NCBI GenBank assembly: GCA_964410945.1
Contig: CAYPJE010000041.1
Span: 1 to 28,026 of the forward strand
Reading direction: 5' to 3'
DNA: 28,026 nucleotides
From: CAYPJE01 sp964410945
Lineage (GTDB): Bacteria; Fidelibacterota; Marinisomatia; Marinisomatales; TCS56
The translations under genes and the position numbers were made by a program. Shown piece by piece: positions 1-7,509 of the stretch. Position 1 is the first letter of the stretch; each line of letters begins with the position of its first letter. The notes under the pieces were generated by a model. The model searched no databases and had not been told where the DNA came from. It saw only the letters and a list, made by a program, of their open reading frames with translations.

Positions 1-976
1 CCAATTCGGTTAAAATTATTTTCTTACCCATCAGGCTGCCCACGATACCGGATTCAGCCCAGGGTACGCCCATTGACCAGGCCAGGGGCCGGAAGATAAA
101 CCCCAGGATTCCTTCCAGGCTTAATCCGGCCAACCCGAGTATGGCATTGATCATGGCAATCAGAGCCAGGAAAGCGATCAGCATGGCACCAACATTTACC
201 GCCAGCTTCATTCCATCGGTGGTACCCCTGGTTACTGCTTCCATCACATTATCCGAGGATTTTTCCATTTCAATTTTCAGGTCGCCAAGGGTCTCCGAAT
301 CCTTGGTTTCAGGGTAAATGATTTTAGCCACCACCAGGGCCGCCGGGGCGCTCATGATCGAAGCCGCCATCAGGTGACCGGCGATACCGGGTATATGCCC
401 CAGGATTCCCACGTAGATCGCCATCACTCCACCGGCCATTGTAGCGAATCCGCCGGTCATCACCGCCATCAGTTCAGAGCGAGTCATACCATCGATGAAT
501 GGTTTGATTATAAAGGGTGCCTCGGTTTGGCCGACAAAAATATTGGCCGAGACACTGAGTGTTTCCGAACCGCTGGTGCCCATCGTTTTCTGCATGCCGC
601 GGGCGATCCACTTCACGATCCACTGCATCACACCCAGGTGATAGAACAGGGCCATCAGGGCCGAGAAGAAAATTATTGTTGGCAGAGTGGTAAAAGCAAA
701 ATTGATCACCGGTGCTTCCATTTCACCGGAGACATAAGATTTAAACAGGAAGGTGCTGCCCACATTGGAGAAAGACAGTAATTTCCGGATCCCGGTATCG
801 ACCCAGCCGAAGAACGGCTGACCGACCGGTGTTTTAAGAATAAACAGGGCAAAGAACAGCTGCAGTCCCAGCCCCCAGAAAACGATTCTTTTGGAAATTG
901 CCTGGCGGTTGTTTGACATTGCATACGCAATACCCAGTAATACAAATATGCCCAGGATACCTATTAGACGTTCCAT
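1..976 (-). CDS. CNT-family nucleoside transporter (NupC-like), C-terminus off the window
   Basis: This is a concentrative nucleoside transporter, an inner-membrane ion-coupled symporter that imports nucleosides. About 325 residues are visible from an ATG at 976 and the frame stays open to the left edge, so the C-terminal part is missing. The translation is strongly hydrophobic. It carries the CNT-family signature GQTEAPFIIKPF near the middle, then a gate-type segment rich in Gly, Ala and Met (TGGFATMAGGVMAIYVGIL), and the start of the C-terminal transporter domain. The start codon overlaps the thymidine kinase stop by one base (TAATG), and a GGAGGA ribosome site lies in the end of that gene, so the two are translationally coupled. 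Co-occurrence with thymidine kinase and cytidine deaminase points to nucleoside uptake for salvage. Which nucleosides are carried cannot be read from the sequence. Confidence 0.93.
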   Translation of the reverse strand, partial: MERLIGILGIFVLLGIAYAMSNNRQAISKRIVFWGLGLQLFFALFILKTPVGQPFFGWVDTGIRKLLSFSNVGSTFLFKSYVSGEMEAPVINFAFTTLPTIIFFSALMALFYHLGVMQWIVKWIARGMQKTMGTSGSETLSVSANIFVGQTEAPFIIKPFIDGMTRSELMAVMTGGFATMAGGVMAIYVGILGHIPGIAGHLMAASIMSAPAALVVAKIIYPETKDSETLGDLKIEMEKSSDNVMEAVTRGTTDGMKLAVNVGAMLIAFLALIAMINAILGLAGLSLEGILGFIFRPLAWSMGVPWAESGIVGSLMGKKIILTEL

Positions 977-1536
977 TATTCCTCCGGTGGTTCGTAGCAG
1001 TTGCGACAGCGTGCTTCATAAATATCCGCTTCTCCGACAACGACCTGCTGTTCATCTTTGGTCAGGCGCTGTGTGAAGCTGGCCGGGTTACCACATACCA
1101 TGCAGATGGCCTGCAATTTTTTAAGATAATCGGCCTCACACATGATCGCCGGCATAGGCCCGAACGGTACAGCACGGAAATCCTTGTCCAAACCGGCCAC
1201 GATAACACGCTTGCCACGGAGGGCCAGTGTTTTACAGACCTCCACCAGCTTTTCATCGAAGAATTGTGCTTCATCTATTCCGATCACCTGGGCACGTTCG
1301 CTTAAGGCCAGGATTTCTTCGGCTTTTTTGATCAGATGTGATTCCATTTTCAGCTGGTTGTGGGATACGATATGTTCCACACTGTAACGGTTATCAATCT
1401 TTGGCTTAAATATAGCAATGCGAAAACGGGCTATTTCGGCTCGGCGCAGACGTCGAATCAATTCCTCTGTTTTTCCACAGAACATACTGCCACAGATTAC
1501 TTCAATCCAGCCGCTGGCAGGTTTAGTATTAGTCAT
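976..1536 (-). CDS. tdk: Thymidine kinase (type II, TK1-like)
   Basis: This enzyme phosphorylates thymidine (and deoxyuridine) to the monophosphate with ATP in cytosolic pyrimidine salvage. The 186-residue length is normal for bacterial TK. Visible motifs are the P-loop GSMFCGKT at residues 16-23, the DEAQFF motif with the catalytic Glu at residue 89, and the AGLDKDFRAVPFGPMP segment at about 114-129. The structural zinc ribbon has cysteines at 145, 148, 177 and 180. All key residues are present, so the enzyme should be active. The stop overlaps the start of the nucleoside transporter by one base. Upstream, about 170 bp separate it from the broken uridine kinase gene, so it may have its own promoter, although none is clear to me. 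Confidence 0.97.
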   Translation of the reverse strand: MTNTKPASGWIEVICGSMFCGKTEELIRRLRRAEIARFRIAIFKPKIDNRYSVEHIVSHNQLKMESHLIKKAEEILALSERAQVIGIDEAQFFDEKLVEVCKTLALRGKRVIVAGLDKDFRAVPFGPMPAIMCEADYLKKLQAICMVCGNPASFTQRLTKDEQQVVVGEADIYEARCRNCYEPPEE

Positions 1537-1703
1537 TTATCTTATCAATCGTATTAGTGTTGAAATCTGTCTAGAGAGTAATTGATGCCTTTTACCCCGT
1601 GTATATTCCAGTTCTGTCCGGGGTGTTTATTCCGCGTTGCTGGTGGTAAATGAATCCTCTTTCCGTTGCAAGTATAGTAATAACCGGTAAAATATTCTAT
1701 AGA

Positions 1704-2179
1704 TTATTTATCCCGGAGAAAGGCACTTATCTTGGTTTTTATAAGGTCAACCGCCACCGTGTTTTTACCCCCTTCAGGAATGATCAGATCGGCGAATTCC
1801 TTGGTTGGTTTCACAAATTGCTCATGCATTGGCCGGACCGAAGACAGGTACTGATCGACTACCGATTGAGGTGTGCGACCGGTTTAGTCTCCTGTAACCG
1901 GGTGTGAGTCGTGAAATCATAGACCGGCATGGCGATCGATTCATTACGCAGCAGGCCCTTGATATGTTCAGTGAATAATTGGAAATCGATTGAACTGGGG
2001 TGGTCGAAATTTGTTTTAGCCCGTTCTTCCAGGGGTAAATGCCCAAGATTGTTGTAGTAGGCGTCCTGTTCCAGGATTACCACTTCTCCCGGTCCGAAGG
2101 CCCTGGAAAGCTGGCGGGCAATCGATGTTTTACCGGAACCGGTCCCCCCGGCGATACCGATGCAGGTGGGCCGTGCCAT
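1704..2179 (-). pseudogene. udk: Uridine kinase with internal deletion and frameshift
   Basis: This is a remnant of uridine/cytidine kinase. The first part reads MARPTCIGIAGGTGSGKTSI, with the P-loop GGTGSGKT, followed by EQDAYY, FDHPSSID and PVYDFTTHTR, all typical of Udk. Just after the ETKPV segment the frame ends in a premature stop (an ORF of 106 codons). In another frame the family's C-terminal part resumes: RTPQSVVDQYLSSVRPMHEQ, FVKPTKEFADLIIPEGG, ending at 1704. The missing middle covers the VEGIL strand, the FVDTDADIR segment and the helix before GRT, by my estimate about 50 residues (about 150 bp). The two parts meet at a GACCG/CGGTC pentamer at 1877-1881, consistent with deletion between short direct repeats. 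The remaining 476 bp is not a multiple of three. The start overlaps the cdd stop by one base (TGATG). An assembly error is the alternative explanation. Confidence 0.9.
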
Positions 2180-2574
2180 CAGCGCAGGTTTTCACCGCCA
2201 AAGGCAGCGGGCAGGAGTTCGGCGCTGGTATACTCGGTAATATGCCCATTTTCATCGGAAACGAACACCGGGATATCGCCGCATTGATCCCAGATCACCT
2301 GACGGCAGGCGCCACAGGGTGAGCCACCGTCGCTGGTAGCGACAGCCAAGGCTTTAAATTCACCGTGTCCCCGGGCGATAGCCTGGTAAATCGCCACCCG
2401 CTCCGCACAGCAGGTCAAACCATAGCTGGCCGATTCCACATTGCAGCCACCAATGATTGAGTCATCGGAACACAGGAGAGCTGCTCCTACGCTGTAATTG
2501 GAGTAGGGGGACTTCGATCGCTGACGCATATCGATTGCAGCCTGAATCAATTGCTGTTGAATATTTTTATCCAT
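2179..2574 (-). CDS. cdd: Cytidine deaminase
   Basis: This zinc enzyme deaminates cytidine and deoxycytidine to uridine and deoxyuridine in pyrimidine salvage. I chose the ATG at 2574 (131 residues, the usual length for the homotetrameric Cdd). An in-frame upstream start at 2637 would add 21 residues (MWFWIRFFV...) that run back into the rhomboid gene and do not resemble the family. Visible motifs are SPYSNYSVGAALL (substrate side), the zinc ligand and catalytic pair C56-A57-E58 in TCCAERVAIY, and the second zinc motif PCGACRQV with C87 and C90. It lies 13 bp after the rhomboid gene and overlaps the uridine kinase remnant by one base. Its uridine product would normally feed the uridine kinase, which is broken here. 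Confidence 0.96.
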   Translation of the reverse strand: MDKNIQQQLIQAAIDMRQRSKSPYSNYSVGAALLCSDDSIIGGCNVESASYGLTCCAERVAIYQAIARGHGEFKALAVATSDGGSPCGACRQVIWDQCGDIPVFVSDENGHITEYTSAELLPAAFGGENLR

Positions 2575-2587
2575 GATGGTCCCAAAT

Positions 2588-3337
2588 TTAATAGCGTTCA
2601 AAACGAACTTTACGAAAAACCTGATCCAGAACCACACCGGCTACAAAGCCGCCAATATGGGCAAACCAGGCTACTCCACCGGTAGTGTTTATCCCCAGAG
2701 ATCCCAGTCCGTTGGTCAATTGATTCAGAAACCAGAGCCCCAGGACAATAAAGGCTGGTACACGAATCGTGGTGATGAAAAACAGGAGGAACACCAGGAC
2801 GTGGATCCGGGCATTAGGATAGCGGAACATATAGGCCCCTAAAACACCGGCGATGGCACCACTGGCCCCCACCATTGGTATGGTGGAATGGATGTTAAGC
2901 AGAATCTGCATCAGGGCCGCCCCAATCCCTGCCAGAAGATAGAATATCGCGAAACGTTTATGCCCCAATCCGCTTTCCATGTTGTCGGCAAAGATCCACA
3001 GAAAAAGCATATTGAATAACAGATGCCCCAGTCCACCGTGCATGAACATTGATGTGAAAATGGTGATCAGTGGCGATTTAGGGTTGGCATCCAAAGTGAT
3101 GGGACGCCGGGAAATCCGCTCCAGATTCTGCTCGTGTTGCTGAATAATTGTATCGTCATCGACTCCGATTATCTTGGCCGGAATCAGGCCAAAACTGAGC
3201 GTAAATTCATATGAACTCTGAGATCCGAATCCTATTCCCAGTTGAAAAATAAACACCAGAATATTCAGCGCCAGAATGGTATAGGTAACATACGGAATCA
3301 GAATCCGCGGATTGTCATCACGGTAGGGAATAAACAT
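2588..3337 (-). CDS. Rhomboid-family intramembrane serine protease
   Basis: This is a polytopic inner-membrane protein of 249 residues, with at least six hydrophobic segments. The rhomboid core is plain: MHGGLGHLLFNMLFLWIFAD at about 99-118 (the H-GxxHLxxNM-type helix), the nucleophile Ser159 in VGASGAIAGVLGAY, and the catalytic His227 in WFAHIGGFVAG. Rhomboids of this type cut transmembrane helices within the bilayer; the substrate here is unknown. The extended loop after the first helix (residues about 35-90) is common in FCB-group rhomboids. The start codon overlaps the stop of the upstream M23 peptidase by one base (TAATG), so expression is probably coupled to an envelope protease. Confidence 0.95.
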   Translation of the reverse strand: MFIPYRDDNPRILIPYVTYTILALNILVFIFQLGIGFGSQSSYEFTLSFGLIPAKIIGVDDDTIIQQHEQNLERISRRPITLDANPKSPLITIFTSMFMHGGLGHLLFNMLFLWIFADNMESGLGHKRFAIFYLLAGIGAALMQILLNIHSTIPMVGASGAIAGVLGAYMFRYPNARIHVLVFLLFFITTIRVPAFIVLGLWFLNQLTNGLGSLGINTTGGVAWFAHIGGFVAGVVLDQVFRKVRFERY

Positions 3338-5589
3338 TAATTAACGGAGAAATTTATTTTTCTGGTAGTGGAATTTCCAACCTGGTCGGTGACCGAAATA
3401 ATTAACTCATGGGAACCGGCATCCAGGGGTATGTCGAGCCGGTAAGAAATGACTTTCTTTATTGGCTGGTAGTCAAACAGGAGCAGTTCACCGTCCAGCA
3501 TCATGAACATATTATCGGGACTGGCCTGAATGCCGGCCAGGTCATCATCGAAGACCGCATATAACCGCTGGACATCCTGATAATGATAATGGCCGCCATT
3601 GCCCGGATAACTTGATTTTATCTGGGGTGGTATTGTATCACGGAGCACGGCCACTGCTTCCACTGAATTGAGGGAGGCAATCAGGGTTTGTCGATCAAGT
3701 CGATGCCTGGTTGACAAGTATTTCCAACCCTTCTCCTTATCAAAATAATAGAGTGCCTTACGATCGATTTTGGCCTGGTCTTCAGTATAACGGATGGCCA
3801 CCCGCACCGTATCTTTCAGGGGTAGATTGAAAGGCTGGAGCTGATATACGGCCGACAGCAATTCACCACTTTCCGACCGTACTGGTTGATCGACTGGTTC
3901 AATCCAGATCACGGTGGTATCATAGAAGGAATCCTTCAGAGCCTGCATTGAGCACAGACGGTCATTGGTTACAACGACCTGTGATTTTCCCGGCCGTGAA
4001 ACGATCCCCTGGAATGGAAATCGGAATTCCCGCTCCGGTTCGGAATGGTAAGTGACGATAATATTATCAATTCGATTGAATTTGGCGGGATTCACCAACT
4101 CTGACAGGAAGGTATTGGGTCTGACCTGTATCATCTTAATAGGCCGATCAGCGAACAGGCCCTGTAAACGGACATCCGGAGTGAGCCGGCTGTAGGCGCT
4201 GGTCTCAACCTGCAGATGCACACCTGATTCGGTGTGGAAAATATCCAGGTTTACACCCAGCTCCAGCGGATCCTCGGGCTGCACGAAACTATCCCAGTGA
4301 TATGGTGCGGCATAGAGCCCCATTTTGTTCTTGGAAATAAACTGGAGGATACGATTATTGATCGCTGATTTGGAGACGGTGAATAGCAGACCTTTGGCAG
4401 ATTTTTCCACTGCAACCGGTTGAACTTCCTGATCGGCATAACCGAAGGGTGTGAAACTGTAACAGGTCACCTGCTGCAGTGGGATCGATGAACCCTGGGG
4501 CAGGATTTCAAAGGTCAGGGTAGTAGCGGTCTGGTGGTATGTCTCAACCGTGATTGACCCGCCCGGCAAGGCCAGCAGGCGTTCTTTTAAGGTCGACGTG
4601 TTCCCGGCATTGTCAGTAACAAGAATTTCCAGGTCATGGGGGCCGGGCAACAGGTTTAAAATACCATCTGATTGATTATCGTGCACAGAGACTGGCGGAT
4701 AGTGGGGCAGGTGATATAGACGGTGATGGTCTTCATCTCTCAGGCGCTGGAGGTAGTGATCTTCAGCAATGGTGACCAGTTTAGCCTGCGTGTAATCGAG
4801 GGCGTCATATTGGGTAGTAAACCGGGTCTGCCCATCGATTTTCAATTCCATGCGGAAAATATTGTACTTATAGGGCGAACCGGAAGCACGATCATGAACC
4901 TTAATTGACAAACCGATTGTACCCTGGCAATTAATTGTATCCGGCAGATGATAAATACCAGCAATATCGCGATAAGCCGGGAAGGTCTGGGATAGATTGC
5001 CGCCATTGATACGGGTACCGGTTTTCAGCGGAATTATTGTCAGCGCTTCTATTACCGGGGACAGCCGATCGGGGATTGCAAAACCATGCTTCTGGGGATT
5101 TAATGCCAGATCGTTGGTATCCCGCAGCTCGAAATGGAGATGGGGAGCAAATGAGTGACCGCGGTTACCACTGTAGCCGACAATATCACCTTTATTGACC
5201 GGAAATTCGCCGGGCAGAAAATTTAGTCTGACGGAATAGGAGTTTTCTTTTTCCTGTTGGTTTCTCAAAACACTTTCCATCGTGGGAGAAAAACTGTCCA
5301 GATGACCAAAGACAATCCGGTATCCATTATTTGTGACCAGGTAAAGGGCTTTTCCATAACCGGTATAACTCGCGCTGATTTTTTCGATATAACCATCGTA
5401 CACGGCATGAATCGGCATTCCATTGGTACCATTGGTGCGAATATCCAGTCCCATGTGAAAATGATCGGTACGGAATTCCCCGAAATTAGACGAAAGGTGC
5501 CGGCCATTATTAGTGGGCCAGTCAAAATCCTGGGCGGTCGCACCGGCCAGCAGGATGAAGATGCTGATTAGTATTGGTTGAAATTTCAT
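3337..5589 (-). CDS. Exported M23-family metallopeptidase with long C-terminal region
   Basis: This 750-residue envelope protein has a signal peptide (MKFQPILISIFILLAGATAQ). The LytM/M23 peptidase domain lies at about residues 25-170. Zinc ligands and catalytic residues are visible: HMGLD with His45 and Asp49, His96 in FGHLD, and PHLHFELR with His150 and His152. M23 enzymes usually cut peptidoglycan cross-bridges, and with all ligands present this one is probably active. The remaining 580 residues are beta-rich, with Ig-like segments such as LEILVTDNAGNTSTLKERLL and LIISVTDQVGNSTTRKINF. They may bind cell wall or act as spacers. It heads the run M23-rhomboid-cdd-udk and follows a terminator, so a promoter is expected in 5590-5647. 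Confidence 0.93.
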   Translation of the reverse strand: MKFQPILISIFILLAGATAQDFDWPTNNGRHLSSNFGEFRTDHFHMGLDIRTNGTNGMPIHAVYDGYIEKISASYTGYGKALYLVTNNGYRIVFGHLDSFSPTMESVLRNQQEKENSYSVRLNFLPGEFPVNKGDIVGYSGNRGHSFAPHLHFELRDTNDLALNPQKHGFAIPDRLSPVIEALTIIPLKTGTRINGGNLSQTFPAYRDIAGIYHLPDTINCQGTIGLSIKVHDRASGSPYKYNIFRMELKIDGQTRFTTQYDALDYTQAKLVTIAEDHYLQRLRDEDHHRLYHLPHYPPVSVHDNQSDGILNLLPGPHDLEILVTDNAGNTSTLKERLLALPGGSITVETYHQTATTLTFEILPQGSSIPLQQVTCYSFTPFGYADQEVQPVAVEKSAKGLLFTVSKSAINNRILQFISKNKMGLYAAPYHWDSFVQPEDPLELGVNLDIFHTESGVHLQVETSAYSRLTPDVRLQGLFADRPIKMIQVRPNTFLSELVNPAKFNRIDNIIVTYHSEPEREFRFPFQGIVSRPGKSQVVVTNDRLCSMQALKDSFYDTTVIWIEPVDQPVRSESGELLSAVYQLQPFNLPLKDTVRVAIRYTEDQAKIDRKALYYFDKEKGWKYLSTRHRLDRQTLIASLNSVEAVAVLRDTIPPQIKSSYPGNGGHYHYQDVQRLYAVFDDDLAGIQASPDNMFMMLDGELLLFDYQPIKKVISYRLDIPLDAGSHELIISVTDQVGNSTTRKINFSVN

Positions 5590-5649
5590 GATCAGATGTA
5601 AATGCCGGATGATTTAATTTAGATGGTTTGGACGGCCCGGTCCAAGTGT

Positions 5650-5677
5650 AAAAAAAAGGCCGACTGATGCGGCCTTT
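5650..5677 (-). terminator. Rho-independent terminator of the PDZ gene
   Basis: A perfect 8-bp stem (AAAGGCCG 5655-5662 with CGGCCTTT 5670-5677) encloses a 7-nt loop. Read on the minus strand it is followed by eight T residues (complement of 5650-5657). It lies just after the PDZ gene stop and before the M23 gene, so it separates the two minus-strand transcripts. Confidence 0.88.
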
Positions 5678-5698
5678 CATCAACTAACAGAGATCGGT

Positions 5699-6514
5699 TT
5701 ATTTCAATTTTTCCAATTCTTCTTTCAGTTCTTCCAACTCCTGTTTGAGCTGTTGAACCTCCTTTTCCAAATCAGCGTTGGTGTCAAATCGATACATTAA
5801 TTCATGATCATCGAAGCCTGGTTTGGCAAAGATGAATTTTTCCAGAGCCTTATCGTGGGATGGCATGAAATCATGATCAAGATCGCTTTTATACCAGCTC
5901 ATATGGTGGGGTGAATCATATTCCCCCAGCCTGACGGTTGCTGATTTGGTTTTTCCATTGCGAATATATTTGACTGTGATTTCTTCCTCCGGATCATAGC
6001 TGCGGATTGCTTTGGTCAGGGTGCGTGTATCATCAATTTCTTCGTCATCCACGGTGATAATAATATCACCAGCCTTAAGTCCGGACTCGGCGGCGGGGCT
6101 GTCTTCAACAACCTCGCTGATCAATACACCTCCTTCGCCTTTCACCTTGAAATATGTTCTTAATTGGTCTGATAAACCTTGGATTTGAACCCCTAGCCAC
6201 CCACTTGGTTCGGTTTTATGGAAATGCTCAAAGTAGGGCTTATGTTTAAGCATATCCAGGTCGATATCCAGCTTGGTGAGCATTTCCTGAAGTTCGTTTT
6301 GCGATTCAGGATCCCCGGTCAGCGCCATTTTATATTCTTTCTCATCACCATCTTTTTTTATGATTACATGCAAGGTTGAATCATTATCTGTTTTGATGAT
6401 TTTGACGATTTTCTCCCCGGTGTCTGAATCACATTTAGTGATCTTTTTTGTGACTTTAGACTGAGCCGGCAACATACTCAGGCTGATTAACAGTACTAGT
6501 AACAATCTTAACAT
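5699..6514 (-). CDS. Exported PDZ-domain protein with C-terminal coiled coil
   Basis: This is a 271-residue secreted or periplasmic protein with signal peptide MLRLLLVLLISLSMLPAQS. A single PDZ domain spans about residues 105-198: GWLGVQIQGL carboxylate-binding loop, GVLISEVVEDSPAAESGLKAGD, IITVDDEEI. It resembles the PDZ domains of HtrA/DegP and C-terminal processing proteases. No protease domain is present, so it is more likely an adaptor or scaffold than an enzyme. The last 27 residues form a charged heptad-like helix (LEKEVQQLKQELEELKEELE) that would oligomerise. A strong ribosome site, GGAGGA, sits 5 nt before the ATG at 6514. The gene is monocistronic, with a terminator behind it and a divergent neighbour in front. 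Confidence 0.9.
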   Translation of the reverse strand: MLRLLLVLLISLSMLPAQSKVTKKITKCDSDTGEKIVKIIKTDNDSTLHVIIKKDGDEKEYKMALTGDPESQNELQEMLTKLDIDLDMLKHKPYFEHFHKTEPSGWLGVQIQGLSDQLRTYFKVKGEGGVLISEVVEDSPAAESGLKAGDIIITVDDEEIDDTRTLTKAIRSYDPEEEITVKYIRNGKTKSATVRLGEYDSPHHMSWYKSDLDHDFMPSHDKALEKFIFAKPGFDDHELMYRFDTNADLEKEVQQLKQELEELKEELEKLK

Positions 6515-6711
6515 TTATTCCTCCAAACAGTAGTCCCAGAAATACGTAAAAACGGACCAAAGGTTCCTGTTTTATCCGACTTTGCTGAAAATCACAGGTG
6601 TAAAAATCAATTGTTGGAAAATGGGGATAAACAATTAAATTCAGTTGTACTAGCCTACCTGCTGGGGAATGTTTAGGAGGAAAAATTTAATTAACAGAGG
6701 AGTGACTTAGC

Positions 6712-7452
6712 ATGAAATCAAAAATGCTGTTAACAATTATACTTGCAGTTATGCTGCCGGTATCGACCGTCTTCGGGTTTGTCGGGTTTGGCCTAACTGT
6801 TTTACAGGAAGCGGCTACAGTCGACGCATATTTGGAATCGATGCCTGGAGCATCAATACAGGGATTATCATCGGAAGCTTTGATGACACGTGATGGTTTT
6901 GAGAATCCAGTAGGAGTTGGAGGTTATCTGTACCTTGATTTTATTCCTGTTGTAGACCTTGAACTGGATTTTCAAGTTTCTTTTGCTACCTATGCTTTTA
7001 ACTATAGTGTCAATGCTGCCGGAACCCAACTGGCCTCAACCCCTGATGATGCTGAATTTGCGTATGCGCGTGGCTCGGCATACCTGACAGTGCGGAAAAA
7101 ATTATTTGGTGTGGGGGTACCAATTTTAGGTGGTGTCAAATTGCATGCCGGCGGTGGCCTCAACTTTCACCAGACAGCTCCTTACATGTCGATAGGAATG
7201 ATGGAAGATTTACTTGGTGATCAAATGTTTGAAGATTTCTCTGCTGATCCGGAGGATATGCAGGATAGGATGATCGAGTACGTTGAGGATAATCTGGAGA
7301 GTGCTACCGGTTTTCACGTCCAGGCCGGTGTTCAATTGAAGCTCCTGGTACTGGATGCTTTTCTGAATTACCGCTACACGATTGCCAAGGATATCTATCC
7401 TGACAGCAACGGATTCGGTGCCCTGAACCTGCGCCTGGGAATCGGTTTCTAA
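6712..7452 (+). CDS. Putative small outer-membrane beta-barrel protein
   Basis: I do not recognise a named family. The 246-residue product has a signal peptide (MKSKMLLTIILAVMLPVSTVFG) and alternating-hydrophobicity strands such as VGGYLYLDFIPVVDLELDFQ, KLHAGGGLNFH, GFHVQAGVQLKLL and DAFLNYRYTIAKDI. It ends in an aromatic residue (LNLRLGIGF), the usual C-terminal signature for barrel insertion. A low-pI insert (about residues 163-200, many Asp and Glu) would be an extracellular or periplasmic loop. The ribosome site GAGGAG lies 9 nt before the ATG. It is monocistronic, between a divergent PDZ gene and a strong terminator. The barrel assignment is inferred from composition and strand pattern only. 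Confidence 0.75.
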   Translation: MKSKMLLTIILAVMLPVSTVFGFVGFGLTVLQEAATVDAYLESMPGASIQGLSSEALMTRDGFENPVGVGGYLYLDFIPVVDLELDFQVSFATYAFNYSVNAAGTQLASTPDDAEFAYARGSAYLTVRKKLFGVGVPILGGVKLHAGGGLNFHQTAPYMSIGMMEDLLGDQMFEDFSADPEDMQDRMIEYVEDNLESATGFHVQAGVQLKLLVLDAFLNYRYTIAKDIYPDSNGFGALNLRLGIGF

Positions 7453-7478
7453 ACTATCCTCAATATCATTTATTATTG

Positions 7479-7509
7479 AAATGCCACTCCGTTTGGAGTG
7501 GCATTTTTT
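7479..7509 (+). terminator. Strong Rho-independent terminator
   Basis: A perfect 12-bp stem (AAATGCCACTCC 7479-7490 with GGAGTGGCATTT 7495-7506) with a GTTT loop runs into six T residues at 7504-7509. It ends the plus-strand outer-membrane gene. The convergent minus-strand gene stops at 7508, so the hairpin may also serve that transcript, with a weaker T tract on that side. Confidence 0.95.

Noticed and set aside
374..781. 135-codon plus-strand frame opposite the nucleoside transporter
   Set aside because: Antisense to a clear transporter gene, His-rich and family-less translation; a shadow of the real frame.
1590..1635. Possible terminator ACCCCG...CGGGGT between uridine kinase remnant and thymidine kinase
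   Set aside because: Stem of about six pairs with a loop near 19 nt and no T tract on the relevant strand; too weak to call.
2574..2637. N-terminal extension of cytidine deaminase (21 residues)
   Set aside because: It overlaps the rhomboid C-terminus and is unlike the family; ATG 2574 gives the normal length.
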